Assembly (NCBI RefSeq): GCF_001425325.1
Contig: NZ_LMEH01000002.1
Location: 401,109 to 465,108, forward strand
Length of the DNA: 64,000 nt
Origin: Leifsonia sp. Root1293
GTDB taxonomy: Bacteria; Actinomycetota; Actinomycetes; Actinomycetales; Microbacteriaceae
Direction: 5' to 3'
Notes under the pieces: generated by a model
Seen by the model: only the letters and a program-made list of their open reading frames with translations
What the model was told of the DNA's origin: nothing
The model's database searches: none
Program-made: the position numbers and the translations under genes
Part shown: positions 8,338 through 15,412 of the stretch, one piece after another
How positions within the stretch are numbered: the stretch's first letter is position 1
Layout: every line of letters starts with the position of its first letter

Positions 8338-9537
8338 TTGAAACTCGCGATCCTCTCGCGCGCCCCGCAGGCGTATTCCACCCAGAGACTCCGCGCAGCA
8401 GCGTTGCAGCGCGGTCATCAGGTGAAAGTGCTGAACACCCTGCGCTTCGCCATCGACCTCTCCGGTGCCGAACCCGACCTGCAGTACCGCGGTCGCGCCC
8501 TCTCCGACTACGACGCGATCCTGCCGCGCATCGGCAGCTCGATCACCTACTTCGGAACCGCCGTGGTGCGCCAGTTCGAGCAGATGGACGTCTACACGCC
8601 CAACACGGCCAACGGCATCACGAACGCGCGCGACAAGCTGCGGGCGAGCCAGATCCTGTCCCGGCACAACATCGGCATGCCGGCGACGGCCTTCGTGCGC
8701 AACCGCGCCGACGTGCGCCCGGCGATCGAGCAGGTGGGTGGCGCGCCAGTGGTCATCAAGCTTCTCGAGGGAACGCAGGGCATCGGCGTGATCCTCGCGC
8801 CCCAGGTGAAGGTGGCCGAGGCGATCATCGAGACTCTGCACTCGACGAACCAGAACGTGCTCATCCAGCGCTTCGTGGCCGAGAGCCGCGGCAAGGACGT
8901 GCGTGCCCTCGTGGTGGGCGACCGTGTCGTGGCCGCCATGCGGCGCACGGCGAACGGCGACGAGTTCCGGTCGAACGTGCACCGCGGCGGCAGCGTCGAG
9001 GCCATCGAGCTCACGCCGGAGTACGAGCAGGTCGCCGTGCGCTCCGCCCAGATCATGGGCCTCAAGGTCGCCGGTGTCGACATGCTCGAGGGCAACGACG
9101 GGCCCCTGGTCATGGAGGTCAACTCCTCGCCCGGCCTGCAGGGCATCGAGACGGCCACCAACCTCGACGTCGCGGGCGCCATCATCGACTACATGGCCAA
9201 CCAGGTCGCCTTCCCCGAGATCGATGTGCGCCAGCGCCTCACCGTGTCGCGCGGCTACGGCGTGGCCGAGCTGCTCGTGCACGCCGGCGCCGACCTGGTC
9301 GGTACGACGATCGCCGAGTCGGGCCTGACGGAGCGCGACATCACCGTGCTCACGCTGCACCGGGGCACGTCCGTCGTGCCCAATCCGCGGGGGCACGTCG
9401 AGCTCGAAGCCGGCGACAGGCTGCTGTGCTTCGGCAAGCTCGAGGAGATGCGGTCGATGATCCCCGAGCGACGCAAGCGCCGTGCCAGGGTGCGGAAGCT
9501 GCCCAAGGAGCCGCTGCCGACGCCCCCGGCCGAGTAG
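8338..9537 (+). CDS. rimK: RimK-type ATP-grasp ligase with C-terminal RCK_C-like domain
   Basis: RimK-type enzymes join glutamate or another amino acid to a carboxyl group using ATP. The 399-residue product begins at TTG 8338 (MKLAILSR start as in RimK homologues; AGGGG just upstream). Residues 1-300 match RimK: the N-terminal domain, VVIKLLEGTQGIGV phosphate-binding loop, and the metal-binding end MEVNSSPGLQGIE. Residues about 305-375 look like a TrkA-C/RCK_C domain (AGADLVGTTIAESGLTERDI and DRLLCFGKLEEM), a ligand-sensing fold not found in E. coli RimK. A basic tail ends the protein. The divergent aspartic protease is its likely partner. The substrate is unknown. Confidence 0.85.
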   Translation: MKLAILSRAPQAYSTQRLRAAALQRGHQVKVLNTLRFAIDLSGAEPDLQYRGRALSDYDAILPRIGSSITYFGTAVVRQFEQMDVYTPNTANGITNARDKLRASQILSRHNIGMPATAFVRNRADVRPAIEQVGGAPVVIKLLEGTQGIGVILAPQVKVAEAIIETLHSTNQNVLIQRFVAESRGKDVRALVVGDRVVAAMRRTANGDEFRSNVHRGGSVEAIELTPEYEQVAVRSAQIMGLKVAGVDMLEGNDGPLVMEVNSSPGLQGIETATNLDVAGAIIDYMANQVAFPEIDVRQRLTVSRGYGVAELLVHAGADLVGTTIAESGLTERDITVLTLHRGTSVVPNPRGHVELEAGDRLLCFGKLEEMRSMIPERRKRRARVRKLPKEPLPTPPAE

Positions 9538-9554
9538 ACCGCTTTTCGAACCGT

Positions 9555-9790
9555 TGGTCGAGTAGGCCGTGAGCGGAGCGAGCTGCCGTATCGAGACCAC
9601 TCCGACGGCCCCCCGCTGGTCGAGTAGGCCTTGAGCGGAGCGAGCAGCCGTATCGAGACCACTCCGATGGCCTCCCGCTGGTCGAGTAGGCCGTGAGCGG
9701 AGCGAGCTGCCGTATCGAGACCACTCCGTGGCCTCCCGCTGGTCGAGTAGGCCGTGAGCGGAGCGAGCAGCCGTATCGAGACCACTCCGA
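9555..9790. repeat. Tandem array of four family-1 repeats, 62-bp period
   Basis: Units begin with TGGTCGAGTAGGCC at 9555, 9617, 9679 and 9740, giving periods of 62, 62 and 61. Each carries GAGCGGAGCGAGC and ends CGTATCGAGACCACTCCG. A two-base choice (GCTGCC or GCAGCC) alternates between units. The array lies directly after the RimK-type gene. No open frame or CRISPR-like spacer is present. Confidence 0.9.
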
Positions 9791-9816
9791 CGGCGCTGTT
9801 GTTCGGGGCGGCCCGT

Positions 9817-9897
9817 GGATCTCGATACGCGTCCGACTGCGTCGGGCGCTACTCGATCAGCGGGGGTGTCCGACTGCGTCGGGCGCTCCTCGATCCG
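9817..9897. repeat. Family-1 repeat with partial duplication
   Basis: A unit with the TCCGACTGCGTCGG core (9817-9863) runs opposite to the array before it. Bases 9831-9857 are repeated at 9868-9894 with one mismatch, indicating a local duplication. It precedes the stop of the GntR regulator by 18 bases. Confidence 0.7.
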
Positions 9898-9914
9898 CGC
9901 GGCGAGCGGGAGGA

Positions 9915-10277
9915 TCAGCGTGAGCGCAGCGCCGCCTCGACCAGCGCCAGCGCCTCGTCCGCGTCGATGCCCAGCTCGCCGACGCGCGCTGCATACGCCG
10001 CCGCTGCAGTCTGCGCGTGCTGATGCGTGACGTCGCCGGATGCCGACACCAGCGTTCCCGCTCGTCCCCGCGTCTCGATGACGGCGTCGGACTCCAGCGC
10101 CCGGTACGCCTTCGCGACAGTGTTGACCGCCAGCCCCAGTCGCTCGGCGAGCGCTCGGACCGTCGGCATCCGCTCACCGGCGACGAGGTCACCGGAGCGG
10201 ACGGCGGCGATGACCTGCGTGCGGATCTGCTCGAACGGGGGCACCGGCGACGCGGCGTCGATCGCGATGGCGATCAC
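9915..10277 (-). CDS. GntR-family regulator, YtrA subfamily
   Basis: The 120-residue protein has only the winged helix-turn-helix plus a short helical tail, the form of YtrA-type GntR repressors: PFEQIRTQVIAAVRSGDLVAGERMP and VRALAERLGLAVNTVAKAYRALE. It starts at GTG 10277 with GAGGA upstream, 5 bp after the Lrp-family gene stops, so the two are probably cotranscribed. YtrA-type genes usually lead an ABC-transporter operon; here the following DNA is only repeats, so the target is not evident. Genes controlled elsewhere are possible. Confidence 0.85.
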   Translation of the reverse strand: MIAIAIDAASPVPPFEQIRTQVIAAVRSGDLVAGERMPTVRALAERLGLAVNTVAKAYRALESDAVIETRGRAGTLVSASGDVTHQHAQTAAAAYAARVGELGIDADEALALVEAALRSR

Positions 10278-10282
10278 GCGAG

Positions 10283-10723
10283 TCAGTCCTCGTGGGCGCG
10301 CTGCACCAGCCGGGTGAGCACGATGGCGCTGCGGGTGTGGTCGACGTTGGCCGCCAGGCGCACCTTCTCGAGCGCGGCCTCCAGGCTCGCGATGTCGCGG
10401 GAACGCATCTGCACGATGGCATCGGCGCTGCCGGTCACGGTGCCCGCGTAGACGACCTCGGGCACGGCCGAGAGGATGCGCTGCAGTTCATCGGGCGACA
10501 CCGTGCCGCGGCAGAACACCTCGACCCACGCCTCGGTGGTGGTGCCGTCGACGGCGGGGTCGACATGGATCGTGAAGCCGCGGATCACTCCGTCGGCGAC
10601 GAGACGGTCGACGCGACGCTTGACGGCGGATGCCGACAGCCCGACCACGGACCCGATGTCGCCGTAGCCCGCTCGGGCGTTCTGGCGCAGCTCGTCGAGG
10701 ATTCGGCGGTCGATGTTGTCCAT
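10283..10723 (-). CDS. Lrp/AsnC-family regulator
   Basis: The 146-residue product has an N-terminal helix-turn-helix (IDRRILDELRQNARAGYGDIG) and a C-terminal RAM ligand-binding domain (about residues 65-140), with normal length for Lrp/AsnC proteins. The start ATG at 10723 is six bases after TACACT. It is divergent from the ddaH-like/rocD operon, so it probably senses arginine, ornithine or another amino acid and controls that operon; this is inference from position. It is followed at 5 bp by a GntR regulator. Confidence 0.9.
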   Translation of the reverse strand: MDNIDRRILDELRQNARAGYGDIGSVVGLSASAVKRRVDRLVADGVIRGFTIHVDPAVDGTTTEAWVEVFCRGTVSPDELQRILSAVPEVVYAGTVTGSADAIVQMRSRDIASLEAALEKVRLAANVDHTRSAIVLTRLVQRAHED

Positions 10724-10735
10724 CCGAGAAGTGTA
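10724..10735 (-). promoter_or_regulatory. Leaderless-type -10 box for the Lrp gene
   Basis: On the reverse strand TACACT (10735-10730) is followed by six bases and then the start ATG, the spacing of a leaderless transcript. No purine-rich ribosome site is present. Confidence 0.5.
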
Positions 10736-10920
10736 AGCGCGATCCTTGCGTGGTGTCGCGTGCGTACGCATGCATGCTGCGCTCGACAGCGAGAACTTCG
10801 AGATAGCTGCGTGTGACACTGGAGGTGGCGTCTGGTGCCCACCCCGGTGGATGCCGGCTCGACTCGAGCGACCTGGTCCGCCACTCCTGCGATTGAGATT
10901 TCGAGCCAGAGGAGAGGGCC

Positions 10921-11787
10921 ATGACCGACATCGTCGAGGACACGACCACCCAGCCGGGCGGCATCCGCCCCACACGCACTCCCACCACGCGGTCGGTGCT
11001 GATGTGCAGCCCCGAATTCTTCACCGTGGTGTACCGCATCAATCCGTGGATGGACCCGGCGCTGCCCACCGACACGAACCTCGCCGTCGACCAGTGGTCC
11101 GTGCTGCATCAGACCTACCTCGACCTGGGGTTCGACGTGCACCTCATCGACCCCATCCCCGGCCTGCCCGACATGGTCTACGCGGCCAACGGAGGCATGG
11201 TCATCGACGGCATCGCGTACGGCGCGAGCTTCACTCACCCCGAACGCCAGCCAGAGGGTCCGGCGTACATGGACTGGTTCCGGGCCCACGGCCTGGACGT
11301 GCGGGTGCCAGAGCAGATCAACGAGGGCGAGGGTGACTTCCTGCTTGTCGGCGACACGATCCTCGCCGGAACCGGATTCCGCAGCGACTCGCTCAGCCAC
11401 GGCGAACTCGCCGCCATCTACGGTCGCGAGGTCGTGACCCTGCGACTCGTCAATCCGAGTTTCTACCACCTGGACACGGCCCTCGCCGTGCTCGACTCCA
11501 CGCCCGGCCAGGAGCACATCGCCTACCTGCCGAGCGCTTTCGACGAGCCCAGTCTGGCCATCCTGCGATCGCGGTACCCGGATGCCGTGATCGTGACCGA
11601 GATCGACGCCGCCGTGCTGGGCCTCAACTCGTTCAGCGACGGCTACAACGTCGTGATCGCCTCCCGCGCCGCCGACTTCGAGCGTCAACTGCGGGCGCAC
11701 GGCTACAACCCCATCGGCGTCGACCTCTCCGAGCTGCTGCTCGGGGGAGGCGGCGTCAAGTGCTGCACCCTGGAGCTTCGACGATGA
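10921..11787 (+). CDS. DdaH-like guanidino-group hydrolase (dimethylargininase or arginine dihydrolase)
   Basis: This 288-residue enzyme has the amidinotransferase/deiminase propeller fold. It shows the catalytic His in FYHLDTAL (183), acidic EGEGDF (137-142) and the nucleophilic Cys in GGGGVKCCT (281). The segment PDMVYAANGG puts Asn 90 where arginine deiminases have Asp (FTRD). Family members hydrolyse methylarginines to citrulline, or, in ArgZ/AgrE-type enzymes, arginine to ornithine. ATGA overlap with rocD, an ornithine-consuming gene, favours ornithine as product; this is inference. The start at 10921 follows AGAGGAGAGG. Lrp control from the divergent gene is likely. Confidence 0.75.
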   Translation: MTDIVEDTTTQPGGIRPTRTPTTRSVLMCSPEFFTVVYRINPWMDPALPTDTNLAVDQWSVLHQTYLDLGFDVHLIDPIPGLPDMVYAANGGMVIDGIAYGASFTHPERQPEGPAYMDWFRAHGLDVRVPEQINEGEGDFLLVGDTILAGTGFRSDSLSHGELAAIYGREVVTLRLVNPSFYHLDTALAVLDSTPGQEHIAYLPSAFDEPSLAILRSRYPDAVIVTEIDAAVLGLNSFSDGYNVVIASRAADFERQLRAHGYNPIGVDLSELLLGGGGVKCCTLELRR

Positions 11788-13166
11788 CCACCACCGACAA
11801 CTCAGCCACGATCCCTTCCCCCGATGACGCAGTCGAGGGCTCCTTCCCCAATAACGCAGTCGAGGGCTCTTCGCGCGATGTCTCGGGGTTCGGCGGGCAT
11901 CCTTGGGCGGAGACATCGGGCGAAGAGCCCTCGACGACTCCACTGAGCGAAAAAACCAGCACCCTCATCGCCGAGGAGGAAGCGCACGCCGCCCACAACT
12001 ACCACCCCCTCCCCGTCGTGGTGGCGTCGGGTGATGGAGCCTGGGTCACGGATGTCGACGGCAAGCGCTACCTCGACTGCCTCGCCGCGTACTCCGCCGT
12101 GAACTTCGGCCACTCCAACCCCGCGCTGCTCGATGCGGCGCGCGCCCAGCTCGGCCGCATCACCCTGACCAGCCGCGCCTTCCACAACGACCAGCTCGGG
12201 CCCTTCGTCACCGAACTCGCAGCCCTCGCCGGCAAGGACATGGTGCTGCCGATGAACACCGGCGCCGAGGCCGTCGAATCGGGCATCAAGGTCGCGCGAG
12301 CATGGGGCTACAGGGTGAAGGGCGTCGCCCCCGAGCAGGCGAACATCATCGTCATGGCCGGCAACTTCCATGGTCGCACCACCACGATCATCTCCTTCAG
12401 CGACGACGCCGATGCCAGCGACGACTTCGGTCCGTTCACCCCGGGGTTCCGCACCGTTCCCTACGGCGACGTCGCCGCCATCGAGGCCGCGATCGACGAG
12501 AACACCGTGGCCGTGCTGATCGAGCCGATCCAGGGCGAGGCCGGCATCGTGGTGCCGCCCGCGACCTTCCTGCCCGCCGTGCGCGAGCTCACCACGCGGC
12601 GCGACGTGCTGTTCATCGCCGACGAGATCCAGTCGGGCCTCGGTCGCACCGGCGCCACCTTCGCCTGCGACCTCGTGGGCGTGGTGCCCGATCTCTACCT
12701 GCTGGGCAAGGCGCTCGGCGGCGGCATCGTTCCGGTCTCCGCCGTCGTCGGCAACGTCGATGTGCTGGGCGTACTCGCTCCCGGACAGCACGGCTCGACG
12801 TTCGGTGGCAACCCACTGGCGGCATCCGTCGGCGTCGCAGTGGTGCGGATGCTCGCGACGGGCGAGATGCAGCAGCGTGCACGCGATCTCGGCGGTCACC
12901 TGCATTCCGCGCTGTCGCAGCTGGTCGGTTCCGGAGTCGTCGCCGTGCGCGGTGCCGGGCTCTGGGCCGGAATCGACATCGACCCGTCTCTGGCATCTGG
13001 CCGCGCGGTCTGCGAGGCCCTCATGGAGCGCGGCGTGCTCGCGAAGGACACGCACGGCTCCACCATCCGTCTCGCACCTCCGCTGGTGGTCTCGCGGGAG
13101 GATCTCGACTGGGCGGTCGAGCAGCTGGCCGCCGTGCTCGAGGACTTCGCTCGCCCAGACAGCTGA
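11784..13166 (+). CDS. rocD: Ornithine aminotransferase with inserted N-terminal repeat peptide
   Basis: RocD moves the delta-amino group of ornithine to 2-oxoglutarate, giving glutamate semialdehyde/P5C. The 460-residue class-III PLP enzyme shows the PLP lysine region LLGKALGGG, ADEIQSG and HGSTFGGNPL. The conserved start of the family (LIAEEEAHAAHNYHPLPVV) begins only at residue about 61. Residues about 16-52 are encoded by an inverted repeat (11859-11935) that is open in frame and has no alternative ATG, GTG or TTG start after it. The true start ATG 11784 overlaps the stop of the ddaH-like gene. P5C produced here can enter the PutA dehydrogenase domain. Confidence 0.9.
   Translation: MTTTDNSATIPSPDDAVEGSFPNNAVEGSSRDVSGFGGHPWAETSGEEPSTTPLSEKTSTLIAEEEAHAAHNYHPLPVVVASGDGAWVTDVDGKRYLDCLAAYSAVNFGHSNPALLDAARAQLGRITLTSRAFHNDQLGPFVTELAALAGKDMVLPMNTGAEAVESGIKVARAWGYRVKGVAPEQANIIVMAGNFHGRTTTIISFSDDADASDDFGPFTPGFRTVPYGDVAAIEAAIDENTVAVLIEPIQGEAGIVVPPATFLPAVRELTTRRDVLFIADEIQSGLGRTGATFACDLVGVVPDLYLLGKALGGGIVPVSAVVGNVDVLGVLAPGQHGSTFGGNPLAASVGVAVVRMLATGEMQQRARDLGGHLHSALSQLVGSGVVAVRGAGLWAGIDIDPSLASGRAVCEALMERGVLAKDTHGSTIRLAPPLVVSREDLDWAVEQLAAVLEDFARPDS
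11829..11935. repeat. Palindromic element inside the rocD coding sequence
   Basis: Arms at 11859-11884 and 11910-11935 are 26 bases long and complementary at 25 positions, around a 25-base loop. A direct partial copy, GCAGTCGAGGGCTC, occurs at 11829-11842 and again at 11857-11870. The element is read in frame as an acidic, Ser/Gly/Pro-rich peptide in an N-terminal extension that family members lack. Confidence 0.9.
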
Positions 13167-13200
13167 GGCGGTCGCGCGCGCTCAGTGCCAGACTGGAGCG

Positions 13201-14688
13201 ATGAGCAGCAACGTTGACACGTCGGCCATCGACGAGGAACCGGTCGACCCGAAGCGCGATCACGGCTTCTTCGGCCAGCCGCGATCGCTCGCCACCATCT
13301 TCGGTGTCGAGATGTGGGAGCGCTTCAGCTTCTACGGCATGCAGGGCATCCTGCTCATCTACCTGTACTACTCCGCCGCGGAAGGCGGCCTGGGATTGCC
13401 GCAGGCGACGGCCGCCGGAATCGTGGGAGCGTACGGCGGCGCCGTCTACCTGTCGACCATCCTCGGCGCGTGGATCGCCGACAGGCTGCTCGGCTCGGAG
13501 CGAGTGCTGTTCGTCAGTGCCATCGTCATCATGCTCGGGCACATCGGCTTGGCCCTGCTGCCCGGCTTCTCCGGTGTGATCGTCGGCCTCATCCTCGTCG
13601 CCGTCGGATCGGGTGGGCTCAAGGCCAACGCCACCAGCGTCGTCGGAACGCTCTACAAGCCCGAGGATCCGCGCCGTGATGCCGGCTTCTCGCTGTTCTA
13701 CCTCGGCATCAACCTGGGTGCGTTCTTCGGCCCCATCCTCACCGGACTGTTGCAGTCGACGCTGGGCTTCCACTGGGGCTTCGGTCTGGCCGCCGTCGGC
13801 ATGGCGATCGGCCTCACGCAGTACTCCTTCGGCCGTAAGAACCTCCCGGCCGCAGCACACCGCATCGCGAACCCACTGCCGGCCCGGCGTCGTCCGCTCT
13901 TCATCGGCGTGGGAGTGGCCGCGATCGTCGTGATCCTGGTGTGCGTGTTCACCGGACTCATCACGGCGACCAACCTGGTGACGATCGTGATCGCCCTCAC
14001 CGTCATCGCGGCCATCGCCTACTTCGTGGTCATCCTGTCGAGCAGCAGGATCGACGCGACCGAGAGGTCGCGGGTGTTCGCCTTCATCCCGCTCTTCATC
14101 GCCAGCGTGGCGTTCTGGTCGCTCTACCAGCAGCAGTTCACAGTGCTCACCATCTACTCAGACGAGAAGCTGAACCGCAGCATCTTCGGGTGGGAGATGC
14201 CGGTGTCGTGGGTGCAGTCGATCAACCCGATCTTCATCATCATCCTCTCGGGAGTGTTCGCGGCCATCTGGACCAAGCTCGGCACCCGCCAGCCATCGAC
14301 GCCCGTCAAGTTCGCCCTCGGCACGATGATCATGGGCGCGGCGTTCCTGCTGTTCCTGCCGTTCGCCGGTGGCGGAGCCAACTCCACGCCGCTGCTGGCG
14401 ATCGTGATCATCCTCCTGGTGTTCACCGTCGCCGAGCTCTTCATCTCGCCGGTCGGGCTGTCGGTGGCCACCAAGCTGGCTCCGCGAGCGTTCACGACCC
14501 AGATGGTCGCCCTGTTCTTCCTGTCGGTCGCTCTGGGATCGGCCATCTCCGGCCAGCTCGCAGCGCTCTACGACGTCAAGAACGAGGTTCCGTACTTCGG
14601 CGTGCTGGGCGGCATCGCGATCGTTCTCGGCGCCATCCTGCTGGCGTTCGCCAAGCCCGTCCTGAAGCTGATGCGCGGCATCCGCTAG
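13201..14688 (+). CDS. POT/PTR2-family proton-dependent oligopeptide transporter
   Basis: The 495-residue membrane protein takes up di- and tripeptides with protons. The signature ExxER is in VEMWERFSFYGMQ on the first helix, and the family motif around GGLKANATSVVG and FSLFYLGINLGAF follows. About 12-14 hydrophobic segments are visible. ATG 13201 is 35 bp after rocD, with CAGACT six bases before it rather than a ribosome site; it may be read from its own promoter or together with rocD, which would link peptide uptake with amino-acid breakdown. The stop codon shares CTAG with the convergent TetR gene. Confidence 0.92.
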   Translation: MSSNVDTSAIDEEPVDPKRDHGFFGQPRSLATIFGVEMWERFSFYGMQGILLIYLYYSAAEGGLGLPQATAAGIVGAYGGAVYLSTILGAWIADRLLGSERVLFVSAIVIMLGHIGLALLPGFSGVIVGLILVAVGSGGLKANATSVVGTLYKPEDPRRDAGFSLFYLGINLGAFFGPILTGLLQSTLGFHWGFGLAAVGMAIGLTQYSFGRKNLPAAAHRIANPLPARRRPLFIGVGVAAIVVILVCVFTGLITATNLVTIVIALTVIAAIAYFVVILSSSRIDATERSRVFAFIPLFIASVAFWSLYQQQFTVLTIYSDEKLNRSIFGWEMPVSWVQSINPIFIIILSGVFAAIWTKLGTRQPSTPVKFALGTMIMGAAFLLFLPFAGGGANSTPLLAIVIILLVFTVAELFISPVGLSVATKLAPRAFTTQMVALFFLSVALGSAISGQLAALYDVKNEVPYFGVLGGIAIVLGAILLAFAKPVLKLMRGIR

Positions 14689-15266
14689 GACGCCGGGCGG
14701 GCGACGAGCTGCCAGAGGTGCTCGATGGTCGCGGCCATGTCGATCGACGGGTCGAGCATCCACTGCGTCTGGAGGCCGTCGGTGACCGCCAGCACGATGG
14801 ACGCGAGCCTGTCGGCGTCGACATCTGAAGGCACGCGGCCGGCGTCCTGCTCGGTCCTGATCGCTGCGCTGTAGCTCTCCCTGAAGCTCTTGTAGCGCTC
14901 GACGAAGAAGTCGTGGGCCGGATGCTCCGGATCGCCGGCCTCCGTCGAGACCTGGGCGTACAGCTGCACCAGTCCGGGCACCTCGGCGTTGTGCCTGACG
15001 ACGTTGATCAGTCCGTCGATCGGAGCTGTCGCCTCGAGGTCGAACGCGTCGCGGTCCACCTCGTCGCGCTTGCGCAGGATCTCCTGGAAGAGCTCCTCCT
15101 TCGACGAGAAGTAGTGCAGCAGTCCGGCCTGGCTGAGACCCACCTCGTCGGCGAGTTCGCGCACCGAGGTGCGGCGGTAGCCGTTGCGGGCGATCACCGC
15201 GAGGGCGCTCGTCAGGATCTCCTCGCGCTTGGCCACGCCTTTCGCGTACTGCCCCCGTGCTGTCAT
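14685..15266 (-). CDS. TetR-family regulator, divergent from GH3 gene
   Basis: The 193-residue protein has a TetR helix-turn-helix (RREEILTSALAVIARNGYRRTS and ADEVGLSQAGLLHYFSSKEELF) and an all-helical ligand domain. Its start ATG 15266 is six bases after TACGAT, consistent with a leaderless transcript. It is divergent from the GH3 glycosidase gene across 146 bp that contains a dyad (15299-15321), so it probably represses that gene and its ligand may be a sugar or glycoside; both points are inference. It ends convergently with the POT gene, sharing the CTAG that holds both stop codons. Confidence 0.9.
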   Translation of the reverse strand: MTARGQYAKGVAKREEILTSALAVIARNGYRRTSVRELADEVGLSQAGLLHYFSSKEELFQEILRKRDEVDRDAFDLEATAPIDGLINVVRHNAEVPGLVQLYAQVSTEAGDPEHPAHDFFVERYKSFRESYSAAIRTEQDAGRVPSDVDADRLASIVLAVTDGLQTQWMLDPSIDMAATIEHLWQLVARPAS

Positions 15267-15278
15267 GCCTCGATCGTA
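15267..15278 (-). promoter_or_regulatory. Leaderless-type -10 box for the TetR gene
   Basis: TACGAT on the reverse strand (15278-15273), then six bases, then ATG. No ribosome site is visible. Confidence 0.45.
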
Positions 15279-15298
15279 GGGCGGAGTGCTTGAGATCG

Positions 15299-15321
15299 AA
15301 AACCGAGCGATGTATGGTTTT
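15299..15321. promoter_or_regulatory. Candidate TetR operator
   Basis: AAAACC (15299-15304) and GGTTTT (15316-15321) form a dyad with an 11-base centre in otherwise GC-rich DNA between the TetR gene and the GH3 gene. The AT-rich arms stand out from the background. Confidence 0.45.
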
Positions 15322-15412
15322 AGCGCCGGCTCGCCGCTGGCGCACCTCGACCACCGAGACGACAGTGACGTCATCCTTCTGCCGACGCCCCTGCCGCACC
15401 AGAAGGAGCAGC

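Noticed and set aside
9555-9790. CRISPR array
   Set aside because: The 62-bp units are whole repeats with no distinct spacers, and no cas genes are nearby.
11784-12000. Frameshift or pseudogene at the start of rocD
   Set aside because: The frame is open from ATG to the conserved region and overlaps the upstream stop normally; an in-frame insertion explains the extra residues.
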